Notes: a model not told the origin generated them from the sequence alone. Shown: positions 33,542 to 45,100, numbered from the stretch's first letter. The stretch: DNA of 64,000 bases from Hyphochytrium catenoides (GCA_900088475.1 FLMG01003947.1:149275-213274); one strand, 5' to 3'. A program made the numbers and translations.

Positions 33542-35468
33542 GAGCGATAGAGTATTCTGTTACCCGCAAGAGCATGTCTCGTCGTTGACTAGTAGTAGTC
33601 CCGTGACTAGTTAAATCTCCTTAACATGATATGCCTTTATAGTTTACCGGTCGTCTCTAGCTGTTAGCCAAGCGACGGACGGTAGAGAAGAACTCTAAGC
33701 TTCCTTCAATTGCCTCCAGTGGAGCTGCCACAAGAGGAGAAATCATGAAGATCTGCTTTATCAAAACGCAAGGCGAGAGAAGAAGGAGGATGAAACTGGA
33801 AATCGGAAGAGAGGCAATGGTCGCCAACAAAGAGTCGCAAAGCAAGCAGAAACTGCAGAGATCATTTCATGAAGAGACAGAAGATCGAGGATGCAATGTT
33901 AGTCAACCCTGGAAGTTTATGACGAGGTAGGAAGAAGCTTCATTTGCCTCCTCCGTGATGAATGAAGCTTGACACGAACAGCATCATAAGCGGCACGCAC
34001 ATGGGAGCGCACAATATTCCACCGCGTTCTGTTTGCAATTCTTGTTTGGAAGGCTTTGTCTCTCGAATCATCAAAGGTCGGTGGTTGCCAAGGAAGAAAG
34101 AAGAAGGGCGGTGCGTAAGGGGGTTGTTGGGCTTTACTTTTGGCAGGATCGGACTGCTTTGGGGGGGTTCTTACTCTATTGGTGTCTGCACGTGAAGACA
34201 ATGTGTCTGGATGGTCAGGGCCGGTTACCTTCTTATTGAGTTAACTTCGGGCTACTACGCCTTCTGTCTGCCAAGAGAGCTAGCAAGGGACGACGTTGCT
34301 CGAGTGGAGACGCATAAGACCGAAGCGGAGGCACCATCAACAAATCTTGTGTCCTATAAGCGCATATGTTGTAATGGAACGTATGAGATCTCGCGGCAGT
34401 TTCCCTCTGAAGGCCGTAATAACCGCATATAATAAGTAACGTATTCGTGCCCACCAACAAAGCCATTACGATGTTGTTGCTCTACCACCACGTCAGCTAT
34501 AATCATGGTACTAACATTGCCGTAACTAACAGTAGTCAGTAAAAGCTCGTATAGTAGAGGGAATGACATGCCCCGTGAGCAAAGCTCAGCTGAACGGTCC
34601 CTTTCCAAGCATAGCCTCATCAAATACAGCGTCCCTGTAACCCATCCAATGCTGAAAGTTGCTGAAGGTCCGGTAGGATCTAAGATTAAGACCGTAGCTA
34701 ACACCAATGGCGGTACAACCATTATATAACTCCATCGCAGGAGGAAGTTGACAAATCTTGGTCCACACTCCTCCAATCGGTTGTTGGTATATGTTGCTGC
34801 CTTGTACAATCACTGTTCCATATCGTTGATCAAAGCCCATTTGATAGGTCATCATCGTGTCTTCGGCCTTAAAGTTTGCACTGCTTGAAACACAGTTAAT
34901 AGGTACTCTGTAATGAGTACTCTTTCTGGAAGTCCTGAGCTTAGGAGATACCTTGAGTCTAGCCTGATCCCGTGTAGATCCTCCTCCCTCCTGACTTCCT
35001 CGATCTGCAGCAGCAGTTGGCCTTCTCCTCCACAGAGAGATGATGGATATTTTTGGAGCGTTGGTGGTAAGCATGCCACCTCTTCTTCTAATCACAATGT
35101 CCTATTAGCTGAAGATCTTTCTTCCTCTTGGGCCTCTCAAAACCCTCCAGTTTGCTGTTGTCTTCATCAAGAGTGACTAGCGCTAAGCTCTCAATAGAGA
35201 AGATCTGCTCTGCTCGGTGGTTGCTGAAGGAGGTGAATCCCAAAGGCTGCTAACTGGGAGGATGTGCTCGAGGTTCCATCATGTTGTCCTGTAGTTCATC
35301 GGTGAAACTCTTTTGCTTGTACGTGCTGAGGAGATGCGAGATCTTTTTTGTTATATGGCTTCTTCTTTGGGTGCTATAGCTCGAAGCTCTGACATCTGGA
35401 GGGTGATACCATGTTGCAAGCAGCGGTCCCTGCCACTGGTGAACTGAACCAGTTGTCCCACATCTTGG
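33542..35468. other. Unresolved region with minus-strand coding-like frames
   Basis: Minus-strand frames may be exons of one or two unknown genes. At 33917-34201 a 94-residue frame has a Pro-rich part and a basic helical end. At 33657-33845 a hydrophobic frame ends in LEFFSTVRRLANS. At 34586-35095 a 169-residue frame carries Tyr/Gln-rich segments. I could not join them in phase or match a family. Confidence 0.3.
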
Positions 35469-36251
35469 CTAGCAGCTGTTGTTCATCATAAGGGTCTGTG
35501 CGTCTAAAACCGCCGCACCTTCATCACAGGTAAAATGTGAACAAATCTGTGACTTCAGCTCTCTTGTTGCTGACAACTCGATGCGGGCAGTGATGAAGCG
35601 ATCTGTTGCTTGGGAGGCGCATTGTTGTGAGCTGTGGATGTGGAGACCTGCTTCCGTGGTGTTTGAGCTCGTTGCTGGTTGTGCAGAAACGATGCAGGTA
35701 GGTGCTGATGAACACTCGGCGGTTTTCCAGGAGGTGTGGTCATCAAAGTCGTGGGGTAGCATTTGGTGCTTTAGGCCAGTGCGAGAGCAGATAGCGCAGA
35801 AGACAAGGGTCTCCTGGTGCCATTTGGACTGAGGCTTGCATTGATGTGTGCACAACATATAGTATCCATGAGGAACTGCCGGCTCATTCGATGAGAGCCA
35901 TACTGATGACTTCCTATTATCAAGCATCGCGAGTGTCTTCCTTTCAAACTTCGTCTGCATGTAGACACCCGTCCTACCATCCTTGGCATACTGCTTCTTG
36001 AAGGTCATGTTCTTGGCTGCTAGCTGACTGAGCTCATTCAAGGTTTGTCTGAAGTTCTAGTGGTTGAGCTTGAGTACTGCTTTTTGTTGAACTCCCTTGG
36101 CTTTGATGACCGCTGCCCTGTAATAAGTCCAAGAGCTAGTAGAGACTATTTGGATACGCGCTCTGGGTGCCTTTATCTGAGAAGTGACTCCACGGAGGAC
36201 CTTTGGGGCTTTTCCTAGCAGGCCACCATATTCCTTACGCGTTGTTGCCAT
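35469..36251 (-). pseudogene. Unknown ORF interrupted by an in-frame TAG
   Basis: Two minus-strand open frames, 36057-36251 (ATG start, 64 codons) and 35469-36056, lie in the same reading frame and are separated only by one TAG at 36057-36059. Joined, they span about 260 codons. The product is basic at the N-terminus and carries clustered Cys and His in its middle (for example CTHQCKPQSKWH and CAICSRTGLKH), suggesting a zinc-binding module. I do not recognise it. Either it is a decayed gene or element ORF, or the stop is bypassed or removed by an error in the assembly. Confidence 0.4.
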
Positions 36252-37564
36252 TTACTCCTTATCCGCTGGAATCATTTATGGCACCATAGGCTCTTTGCTA
36301 GCCTAGTGACAGCAAGTTATCCTATCGCCTTAGACTGGATAAGAAATGGTCCATTCAACGTTACGGTTGTTTGAGCTTACTATTAGAATAGTGAGACGGT
36401 TCCTTAGATTTGCAAGCTGCCATCAATATAATAACATCTGCCCTAGTTCTTTCCATTACCGTCTGCTAGGCCCAACTCAGTGGGGTTAGATCAAGATAGC
36501 TCATTACCCGGGCCTTCCACTACTGACGGTCTTAACAGATAAGCTTCATCAAACTAGAGCCGGTTATGGCTTCCTTTAATCCTGTGCTTGCTGGTTGACA
36601 GCCTCTTTCACGACATCATCACCGGCGAGGTGAGCGGATGCAGCCGTACTCCTTGTGAACACTTCTGTTCACCTTCTCTGAATAAGAAAAAAATGAGCTA
36701 GTCTGATCAAGAGCAGAGAGCATGGGAGTCCCTCACGACCTTTGACAAGCATTATGACTACATCGACAGCCTGACAAATCCTTCGCACAAGCGCGACTCT
36801 GAGAACAAGCAGAGCTCGATCTGCACTGGTTCCTCACACTCATTGTATAAGGGAGGCTGTGATGGCGCCAAAGCTGCTTGTTGATCTCTGCAAGGTAGTC
36901 TGGAATCCTATCTTCCGAAGTTATGGTGTATAAACATTGCTGCACAAGCGGTCCTTGGCTCCGGATTGCTGCGTTCCCACTGGGCCAGATGGCTGCTGTC
37001 TGTACGCAGACGCCTGCAGCCTTGGTTGCGTCATCAGCTTCCAAGAGCATACTCCACACAGATTCCAAGAGCCAGCTCCATTGTCATTTTACGTAGTTCT
37101 CCTTTCTGACCTCACTAGCAATGGATGGAAGCAGGCCTTTCTTTGGCAATCGGAGGCCGACCGTCCTCCGTTATGGACGTCCTCGTGAACTCGCTCTTCA
37201 CACTGGGATTTTTCACCTCAAGTAAGAGCTTCACAGGAAGAACCAGGACGATGAGGGCAGCGAAGGTCTTAAGTGAGAGCGTTCAAAAGGCAAGGCAGGG
37301 AGAGGAAGAGCAGCACTCTCGGGTGTTTGCTCTTGAGAATGGCAAGAGTTTCCTCCAAGGGAGTAGCCATGCCCTGGACACCAACCTTCCAAGCAATGGT
37401 GTGATCCAAAGTGCCCTAACATTGCCTTAAAGCAAGCTCTGGGCTGTGCTGTGAATGTATGGATTCCGGACTCGCGTCTCTAAACCAGTCTAGTCCGATC
37501 TCTGGATATAAAGCTGCTTATAAAACAAAACAGCTCTCCTTTCAAAGTCCAGTGATTCATTCTG
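36252..37564. other. Non-coding or degenerate stretch
   Basis: I see only short frames without family features (36733-37068 minus, 36937-37430 plus). Nothing else is supported. Confidence 0.4.
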
Positions 37565-38142
37565 TCACGTTACACTCACCCTCTTCCTCTTCACAACTCC
37601 GGCGGTGACGCCAGCAACATATACCAGCTCCGCAGCGATCTCATTCAGCACTAATCCCAGCCCCAAAGACAACCTCAAACTGACACCTTCTCTTAATAAG
37701 AGACCACAGGGCATCGTGTCGTCAAAGATTGACAGCCCAATGCCGTTCTTCTGGTATTTCACAGGTGAATACCTTACTTGATAACTCTCACCCTGTGCAT
37801 CAACCTGCGTCAAGCAGCATATGACATCTACAGATGGAACGAGTTGAACGGAGTAGGATAACTCCAGAGGTAGACCTAAGCTCTCCTTGGCTACTTCAGG
37901 ACCCATAACGACCTCCACTGCAGGTACGACATCAAACTCCGACCAACGGCTGTAGGTCACTGTTGCAATGACACGGCGCTTCTCTCCAATGGCAAAGATT
38001 TTGAAGGCCGAGGGGGGAGACGGGAGATCATTACAATACTTTTCGCCGGCGAAGGGCTGTTGCTCAATCTCCAACACTACGCAGCCTGCGGCGTCCAGAA
38101 CACTGATAATTGATATCTGAGGGACTTTCCGGGCGCCCCCAC
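37565..38142 (-). CDS. Unknown beta-rich protein, 3' exon(s); 5' end near the inverted repeat
   Basis: A long minus-strand open frame runs from an acceptor-like TTCTAG at about 38143 to TGA at 37565. No ATG begins it, so a 5' exon probably lies in or beyond the left arm of the inverted repeat. The translation alternates hydrophobic and polar residues (SIISVLDAAGCVVLEIEQQ, FKIFAIGEKRRVIATVTYS), which suggests beta strands somewhat like LURP-one/tubby folds. That is only an impression. The end could instead splice at the GTGAGT donor at about 37577. Confidence 0.5.
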
Positions 38143-38160
38143 TAGAACGATGCGCTTTGA

Positions 38161-38359
38161 CACTGTAAACGGGCTCTCTCCTCTAAAATGCCTCACAGGC
38201 TTCTCAAAAGGTGCTACTCGTACTGTAATAACTCGTTATCAATTACGCCCGTAAATCTACTCAAACGCTGGGTGGGAATTTCACCCACACACCTGTTTGG
38301 GTCCCAACTATCAGCTCCCTACTCATTCTCGACTCATTTTTGACCTCTTCCCTCAAAGC
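38161..38359. repeat. Left arm of a 199/193-base inverted repeat
   Basis: This arm is the reverse complement of 38631-38823 over its full length. The only difference I see is six extra bases in a TACTCGTACT context. It lies directly upstream of the minus-strand gene at 37565-38142. Confidence 0.97.
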
Positions 38360-38630
38360 TGCTCCAAACATACTCGGCAACTCCGTGGTTCTTCAACAGC
38401 TCCTCAATTCCATCTCACTTCCCGCCGCCTTCTCAATATCCCCTCAAATGTAACTCGAAACCAGAAGCAGCAGCTACTTTCAGATTTGGTGATCGTCGTG
38501 CATCGTGGCAATCGGAGAGCTCGTCACAGCGCAAAGGAAAGTAACTAACTATCGGAACCTACTGTACTGCGGCACGACGAAGGGAGCAGAGGCGACATAA
38601 CACGTCCGTCACTTTGTTGCTAGCGCCAAG

Positions 38631-38823
38631 GCTTTGAGGGAAGAGGTCAAAAATGAGTCGAGAATGAGTAGGGAGCTGATAGTTGGGACCCAAACAGGTG
38701 TGTGGGTGAAATTCCCACCCAGCGTTTGAGTAGATTTACGGGCGTAATTGATAACGAGTTATTACAGTAGCACCTTTTGAGAAGCCTGTGAGGCATTTTA
38801 GAGGAGAGAGCCCGTTTACAGTG
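38631..38823. repeat. Right arm of the inverted repeat
   Basis: This is the reverse complement of 38161-38359, separated from it by a 271-base unique spacer. It ends 19 bases before the proposed ATG of the plus-strand gene at 38843. Confidence 0.97.
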
Positions 38824-38842
38824 CTGCCAGCTGGAGTAAATC

Positions 38843-39255
38843 ATGACAACAAGTATGCCAGCAGACCGAAGCGGATTAGAGTGGAGAGCCGTGTCTCAAT
38901 CGACAATTCAAAACTAACAACACTCTCCTCTACAAAGTCTTCTACCTCATCTGCCCAAAAATTAGGAGAAGCTTTTGACTCGTGGAAGGAGATGTACTCA
39001 ACCCTGGGTTCTGCCCTTCATTCCACTGTTGGAGTTCTATTTGCGTTACTTGTCTTTCGAAAAGTATACAAAGCACGGCTGTACGATGACTCCAGCGGAT
39101 GCTACGACCTCACGAGAGGCATGATCGGCTCCCCTCGATTGCATCTAGACGAATTATACTACGTGGCGATCGTTGTTCTCCAGACCATCGGATTCACGAT
39201 ACTCTTAGATAAGACGTTAAGGTTGGACTTGGCGGAATATCAACATCAACGGTGA
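38843..39255 (+). CDS. Unknown two-span membrane protein, 2 exons
   Basis: Exon 38843-38852 (ATG ACA ACA A) is followed by a GTATGC donor. Exon 38966-39255 follows the acceptor CAAAAATTAG in matching phase. Together they give 99 residues and TGA. Two hydrophobic segments are seen: LHSTVGVLFALLVF (about residues 18-31) and LYYVAIVVLQTIGFTILL (about 65-82). I do not recognise the family. Its last 62 bases overlap the 3' end of a convergent minus-strand frame. An unspliced reading of the same frame lacks an ATG. Confidence 0.5.
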
Positions 39256-39766
39256 AATGCATCTCAGTGGACGACCTTCGTTCCTTGCCGGTAGTGTTGA
39301 GCTGCTGAAGACATACAGCACAGTCATCTCTCTTTTCCGAAGCAGTAGGTTGTCGAAGCTGGAACCTTAATTCCAGATATCCGCCACCACTGCGCTCAGT
39401 CTCGGCTCCTTCCACCTCGTGTTTGTGTACGGTGCCCAGTACAGCAATGTTCATGACTATGATGAAGCAGTCAAGGAAGATTTCTGCGAGAGTTACTGCT
39501 GCTTCTGGAGAGATATGGTAGATCCTTCCATTGAGAATACATATCAAAAACATTGATCCAAGCGACCCTATGGCGAATTGAACTACTAAGCGTTCTGCCG
39601 GCGATAGCATTGCTAAAGAGCGTCGCTGCAATTTGCTTGGGAGTGAGGAGATTAATAACGGAGCCGACGTGCTTCCCGTGATTATAATGTTGTCTGAAAG
39701 AACAATATGGCTTCTGGTCAGCAAGTACCAACTAATCTCTAAGGAGAGAAAGTCGAAGTTCCGCAT
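39194..39766 (-). CDS. Unknown membrane protein ORF
   Basis: The 190-codon frame starts with ATG. Hydrophobic segments include VVQFAIGSLGSMFLICIL and VTLAEIFLDCFIIVMNIAVL, so two or more membrane spans are likely. The C-terminal part is polar with a CAVC motif. It overlaps the plus-strand gene tail to tail. I do not recognise the family, and splice sites inside the frame cannot be excluded. Confidence 0.42.
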   Translation of the reverse strand: MRNFDFLSLEISWYLLTRSHIVLSDNIIITGSTSAPLLISSLPSKLQRRSLAMLSPAERLVVQFAIGSLGSMFLICILNGRIYHISPEAAVTLAEIFLDCFIIVMNIAVLGTVHKHEVEGAETERSGGGYLELRFQLRQPTASEKRDDCAVCLQQLNTTGKERRSSTEMHFTVDVDIPPSPTLTSYLRVS

Positions 39767-40389
39767 TGCTCCCGGAAGGCACAGTAATAGAATGCTGAGT
39801 GTACCTGAGTCTATTTAGGTAGCTGGCGGTATTGAAGATTATGCAAAGCCCAAAGGCTGGTAACCGCCCGCATAGTAATACCCCCCAAAACCCCAAATAA
39901 CGTTAAGGAAACGAAGGCGCCCGAAGGTTGAACCAATGGCCACTTAGAGCTTCCAACATCAATAATCAAGAGCTGCTGATCTCTTATGATGGGGCTAGGG
40001 CGCCAAGCAACGCCAAATGTGTAGGCAAAAGGCCCCTCCCTTTCTTAACTACAACCAGCTCCACCCTTCCCAGGGATGGCAGAAAGAATAATGAGATCCT
40101 CCTCAGCCTGAGCGGAACCTGCGTCTTCTCCTCAGTCATGCAGTTAAGATTGCGCGATACGCGGAAGCTTCCGCCAGAAGGGAAAGGCCCAGCCACCCTC
40201 GCCAACCAGTGCCCTTCTGAGCTCCACGTCTAGACAAGACAAAAAGGGGGATATGAGCGTTTTGCTCATTACGTCTGCAGCTGTAGCTGGACCTTCTGTA
40301 CTAGTTCGGCTACGTACGCGGTCTTCGAATTTAGTGATTGCAATCAATCGAGGATTCTGTCGGTCTTCATTCTGGACGTATTAACAACA
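39767..40389. other. Intergenic region
   Basis: Plus- and minus-strand frames around 39928-40347 overlap each other and show no family features. Nothing else is seen. Confidence 0.5.
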
Positions 40390-40941
40390 TCAGGATCTTT
40401 GACGCTCCAATTCGAAGCCATACTCCGCACAGGCCACCGCCAGCTGATTCCGATGCTTGGGCATCTCTTTCAGAAGGGCTAGCTTTTGCTCAACGGAATC
40501 CTGAGACGTGAGCTATTCAAAAGTCACATAGTCTGAAGGCCATGGCGGGCAACGATAGGACATAAAATGGCATAAGAAGCCTTAGAGCTCTGACTCACAT
40601 ATGGAGAGCTGCGATAGAGACTCTGACGAATGGAAGCTGGAACCTCCGGCTTTATGGTAGCGATGACCTTCTCCTTGGCTTGTCGCTCTTGCTTCTTCAA
40701 GACGCGATTTGCCCTATCGCGAGTGCGTAACTGTAAAAGCCCCGTTCTTCATGTAGATGTGGCGTAAGAAGAGTTCTTTATGAGCGTAGAAGAACACTCT
40801 AACTCTTCCTGAAGCCGGCGCCTTGGTGAGTGGGGTCCTCGGTACCTCGTGAGCTTGTACCGAGACCTCGCCTCGGTCTTAGAGACTGTCGGAGCTAGTC
40901 CCCCCTCTCACACACCTTACATTTGTCATCGGTGACGACAT
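40390..40941 (-). CDS. Small basic helical protein, 3 exons
   Basis: The exons are 40921-40941 (ATG, 7 codons, donor GTAAGG), 40599-40730 (donor GTGAGT) and 40390-40512 (TGA). All are phase 0 and give 91 residues. The middle exon is strongly basic and helical (RDRANRVLKKQERQAKEK), followed by a Pro/Ser segment. The last exon has QKLALLKEMPKHRNQLAVA and ends in a charged helix. Intron acceptors are pyrimidine-rich (TTTTACAG, TTTGAATAG). I do not recognise the family, but coding bias and splice consistency are good. Confidence 0.65.
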
Positions 40942-41151
40942 GTCCGCAGTTACTCGACGCTCCTCCCGGTCTCCTTTCTAACTCTCATACAGTCTGCATA
41001 TCGCCGGGAGAGAAACAATGGCGTAGCACCGGTCTTTCCTCTGTCCTACTAGCAAGTGCACCTTCTTCGGCTTTCGTCGTTGACTGATATGGAGGTCGTC
41101 TCGCACGGATTGATCTACCTCCTGTTTCCCTTGTCTCTTTCACAATCCCAG

Positions 41152-41694
41152 AGTTTGCAGTGGAGAATATGCTGTTCATACTGCAGCTGGAGGTGCTTAG
41201 AAGGAAGGGGAATAGCTAACGACCCCAATAAAGCCGTCGACCGTGTCCAGAGAACGTGTGACACTTATGTTGAGGAAAGGGATGACCTCCAGATTAACGT
41301 CAGCGCTGGCGCACGGCAGAAGACTTTACGGATGTGCAGTCCGCCATTGCAGAGACACAAGGCGGCATAATTCCCAAAACCATCTTCGACAAGGTAAACT
41401 CAACCGCTTCCTGGCTTTAGAATAAACTGCTTAGTTGGTTGCACAAATCTGTCTTCTTAGGATTTTGCCTTCTGCCTCCAAGCACTGGTTGCGAAGTGGT
41501 ACACAAGTATGTTCAACTAAGAATGTTATTAATTCTTGCTCTTCCCTCCCCTGTAGATGGAGCAAGAAGAGGTCTTCAAGATGCTAGTCGACAATTTGGA
41601 CGATTCCAGAATAAGTCAAGTGCACGCCGCGCAGGAGGAGCAGCAGCTAAGGGCAACGCCATGCTATCACTGGGAGGTGGCAAGTTGTCTATAG
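41152..41694 (+). CDS. Possible RGS-type domain, last three exons only
   Basis: The exons are 41152-41192, 41304-41393 and 41557-41694 (ends at TAG), with acceptors CCCAG, GTCAG and CTGTAG in consistent phase. The first reads FAVENMLFILQLE, like the helix with conserved Glu-Asn in regulator-of-G-protein-signalling domains. The second has VQSAIAETQGGIIPKTIFD and the third EEVFKMLVDNLDDSRIS, resembling the later RGS helices. I could not find the upstream exons or a start. An RGS domain would speed GTP hydrolysis by G-alpha. The similarity is suggestive, not firm. Confidence 0.35.
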
Positions 41695-42175
41695 TGTCCC
41701 CGCCCATATCTGGGGTCACTAGTGGGTCTTAACTGTCAATCTTGAATATGGCCACCTATGGCTGGCTGGGGCTGTTCACTCGTCCTATAATGGTGGAGAT
41801 CCTAACTGATAGCGAAGACGTCGTTCGTCCCTGCGAATGGGAACTGGCCTATTGCTAGAGTACGTTATTAAAGAGGGTGATGCAGCATAGGGATAGGGTT
41901 TTATTCATTACTCCGAAATGAATGACGGTCTTATTGCGCTCCGCCGGTCCCGTCAAAATACTTTAAGTTGCTATCATAATGGGAACGAAGATGCGTCACA
42001 AGAGCAAGAGTTGCAGAAGCCAAGATAACCTGCACTCTGTGTCTGAGGTCCACACTATGTGCTGCACACTGACCGCAGTAGATTATAGAACCGGGGTTGC
42101 TTTTAGTCTACGGTTAAGAACCGTATCTCCATGCTCTAGTCCTGCGTACACCTAAGTACACCAAGCTACAAGACG
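41695..42175. other. Intergenic region
   Basis: This lies between the convergent ends of the RGS-like exons and VPS13. Nothing is seen. Confidence 0.5.
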
Positions 42176-45100
42176 TTAACGTCGGAGATCTTTCAGATGC
42201 ATAAATCCTAGATAGATGTTGCCCACTTGGTCGTGCCCTTCTGGACCATACAGGGGATATTCGTTAACATCATCTCGCCGATGTTCAAGATACGTCGCTA
42301 CCGCCTCTCCTGTGGCAACTGCCTCGTCACCCCTCAGCCTTCCTAGCTTCAAACCGAGGTCAACCTCCAACGATCCTATCTCGTGACTCTCCGGAAGCGG
42401 ACTTGTTGGACGCTCGAGGTATTCTCGGCCTCTAAAATCATCTTCATTCTGCCACCATGGCTCATCCTCTTCTATTATCCTCTGGCCCAGGCTTGGGAGT
42501 TCACGATGTGCTCGTTCATGAGTAATGGACTCCAGGGTATTCTCTTTTACGACCTGTGCAGAAAAGCCCCTCGTCTTTGTCTTTCCTAGGGGTGTAGCAT
42601 GCACTCGGCTCACTGCCGCGGCAGCAGTGCGTTCTTCGAGATCTTCAGTCATCGTGGTGATGCCACTATCACTATGCTGGGCGACAATATCTTGTGTCGA
42701 TTGGTAATATGTCCCGAGGAGCCTCTGAATTTATAGCAAAACAATTACGACGGTTGCAGAGGCGAATGCGTATGAGAGTCACGCACCTTCGAATGCAACC
42801 GCTTCTCGTCATATAGCTCAATGGCTATATCGGCTTCCGTAGACCGGATCTCAAAGGTGAAAAGTTCATTCCAAACGAAGTCGTGGACACTTCGCACCTT
42901 CCTGGTGTGATAGTGTTCCACCACCTTAGCTGGGCCACCTTGAACAGGTTCTACGAGATAGATTCGTGCCCGCAATGAGCATTTCTCCTCCGTAAGGAGT
43001 GTCGCCTTGGCGATAAAAACCTCAAGCTTTGTCACTACATCTGACTCGATCAAGGGCTTCAAAACCTTGTTGTCCCCTGAGAAGGAGCGAGGTGGGCGCC
43101 GTGGTGGCTTCCAAGAAAGGCTTGTCAATTTGGGGAAATTAGCAATAGAAGAATGGGGCCACTTGGTTTACCTCGTGGCGCTTATCATTCAAAAGCTGTA
43201 AAGAGTTTCCAATGGACTTGGCCAGTGTCCCGGTAGCTCCTAAAACTCCCACAACGGGACCAGCAGTTCCTGCTAGTACGCCTTTAGCGCTACCCTTGAT
43301 GGCACCTGTAACGCCCTCCTGCTTCATGCCTTGTACAGGATACTGGACAGCTTTCTTGGCTCCATGTGCAATGGATCTCGTGAGCAGCTGAATGACAGAA
43401 GAGTTATATCCCAGGCCATTAATCATAACCCCTCCGAGAAGGAGTGGCGTACCTTTCCTCCCTGAACAATGCCCTGTCCTATATGCTCAGGGGGTTCTTC
43501 TCTCTCTTTATTGTCAAAGAACGTGACAGCTTGTAACATGCCGGCTAATCCAGACGCTGCTTTGCCAACAGCCTTTGACGGCGCTCCAACAGCGGTATTT
43601 AGAAGTATTTTGGCGCCTTGACCTGGCGTTGTGCTAGACCCTCTGGCTTCGCGCCTCGATTTCCTGACGAATCTCTCGACCCCGGACTTCATCTAGAAGC
43701 ACCACCGGAAGAAGTGACATGAACACTCTGTAGCCAGAACGTAGGTAGGTAACCAAGAGATCTCACGTACATCTCGATACAGTCCGATAGGATCTCCTAG
43801 GAGTCCAAGCGACAGAATGATCTTGTACCACTGGTCGAGAACGTCGTAGGCATACTTCCAGCCGATATTCATTGCCAGCTCAGATGGCGTAAAGAACCTA
43901 CTACGGTACTCAATCTTATCAAAACCAAGGGTAGGTGACAAAGTTCTAATGCCTTGAACCATATTGGCAATGGTCTCTGGTAGATACTGCTTTAGTGCTG
44001 CAAGAAGAACACGTTAGCACAACTCAACTGATAGTGGACTTGAAGCAGACATCTACCGTCTTCATTCACTTCCGCATCAGAAAGAAACACCAAATCCAGC
44101 TGGAAGGCCTCTATGACCATCTTGTCCAGATAAATGACGGTCTTAGGGTTAGACGACACCTTTCCCACGCAAGGCTTGGCCTTGACAAGTTTCAAACATG
44201 CCTGTTGGCCTTCTAAGGTATAGGTCAACATCGACTTTCCGTACAAGAGAGCGGATACCAATCAATCTTACCTCTCGTTTGCTTACCCCTTGCGTTAGAG
44301 TCGGGAGTAATCTTCTTCATAATACTGAGCAGCTTTAGCCAATAATCCAGGTCGACCTTAAAGAGGATATCGCCAAGGGCTACTTGTGCTACCTCAACAG
44401 TGACCAAGGAGTCTATATCATCAAGAAGAGTCAGCAGCCATACTCCCTTCGGCGAGCTCTCGTCATAGAGAAGCGACACCTACTCCGCACTGGCTCTCTA
44501 TCAAGCTTAACGGTGAGAAATGGCACTTCTCCTGTCTCTGGTCTCCATTGTGCATTTGCATCACTGCGGAATCCACTATCTTTAGGCGCAAAGATCAATG
44601 GCAGCTCACTGTCCGCGGTCATGTCATCTGGCGATAGAGGCGTGGAGGCAAGCTCAACAAGCGACCCAAGAAAAGAATAAAGCTTGAGTTTACCTATTTC
44701 CACATGGTGGACGCTGATCAAATTTTCCCCTGTCTCTGGTGGAGATTGCAGCCGCAGACCCTCGATGTAAATGGTCAGATATTCGTGTGGAGTAGGATCA
44801 ATAAGTGTCAACGTAATCCCCGGTAGGTTGATATCAACGTCGCCTTGTTGAAGCAGCCTACAGAGATCATTGAGGTTATTAGCGGATGGGACCCTAGAGC
44901 CAATGCAATTGAGTGGTAAAATCAACAAACCCTTTGCCTCTGCCTTCTAACTCTAAATGCGTCATGGGCAGACAACGGAAGGCAATCACTCGTGTATTCT
45001 TATCCACAAAGACCTCAGGGTAGATTTTTGCCGCTTTCCCTGGGAACGAACATACAGGATTATTACAGCGCTAGAGATAGGAATGGCTGTCACTCTCTCA

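Noticed and set aside
38788-38842. Unspliced reading of the 38788-39255 frame starting inside the inverted-repeat arm
   Set aside because: It begins at GTG, not ATG. A spliced model with ATG at 38843 and a GTATGC donor fits better.
40800-40900. Possible tRNA or hairpin RNA around CCGAGACCTCGCCTCGGTCTTAG
   Set aside because: A short stem can form, but there are no tRNA A/B boxes or acceptor stem; it lies in the first intron of the 91-residue gene.
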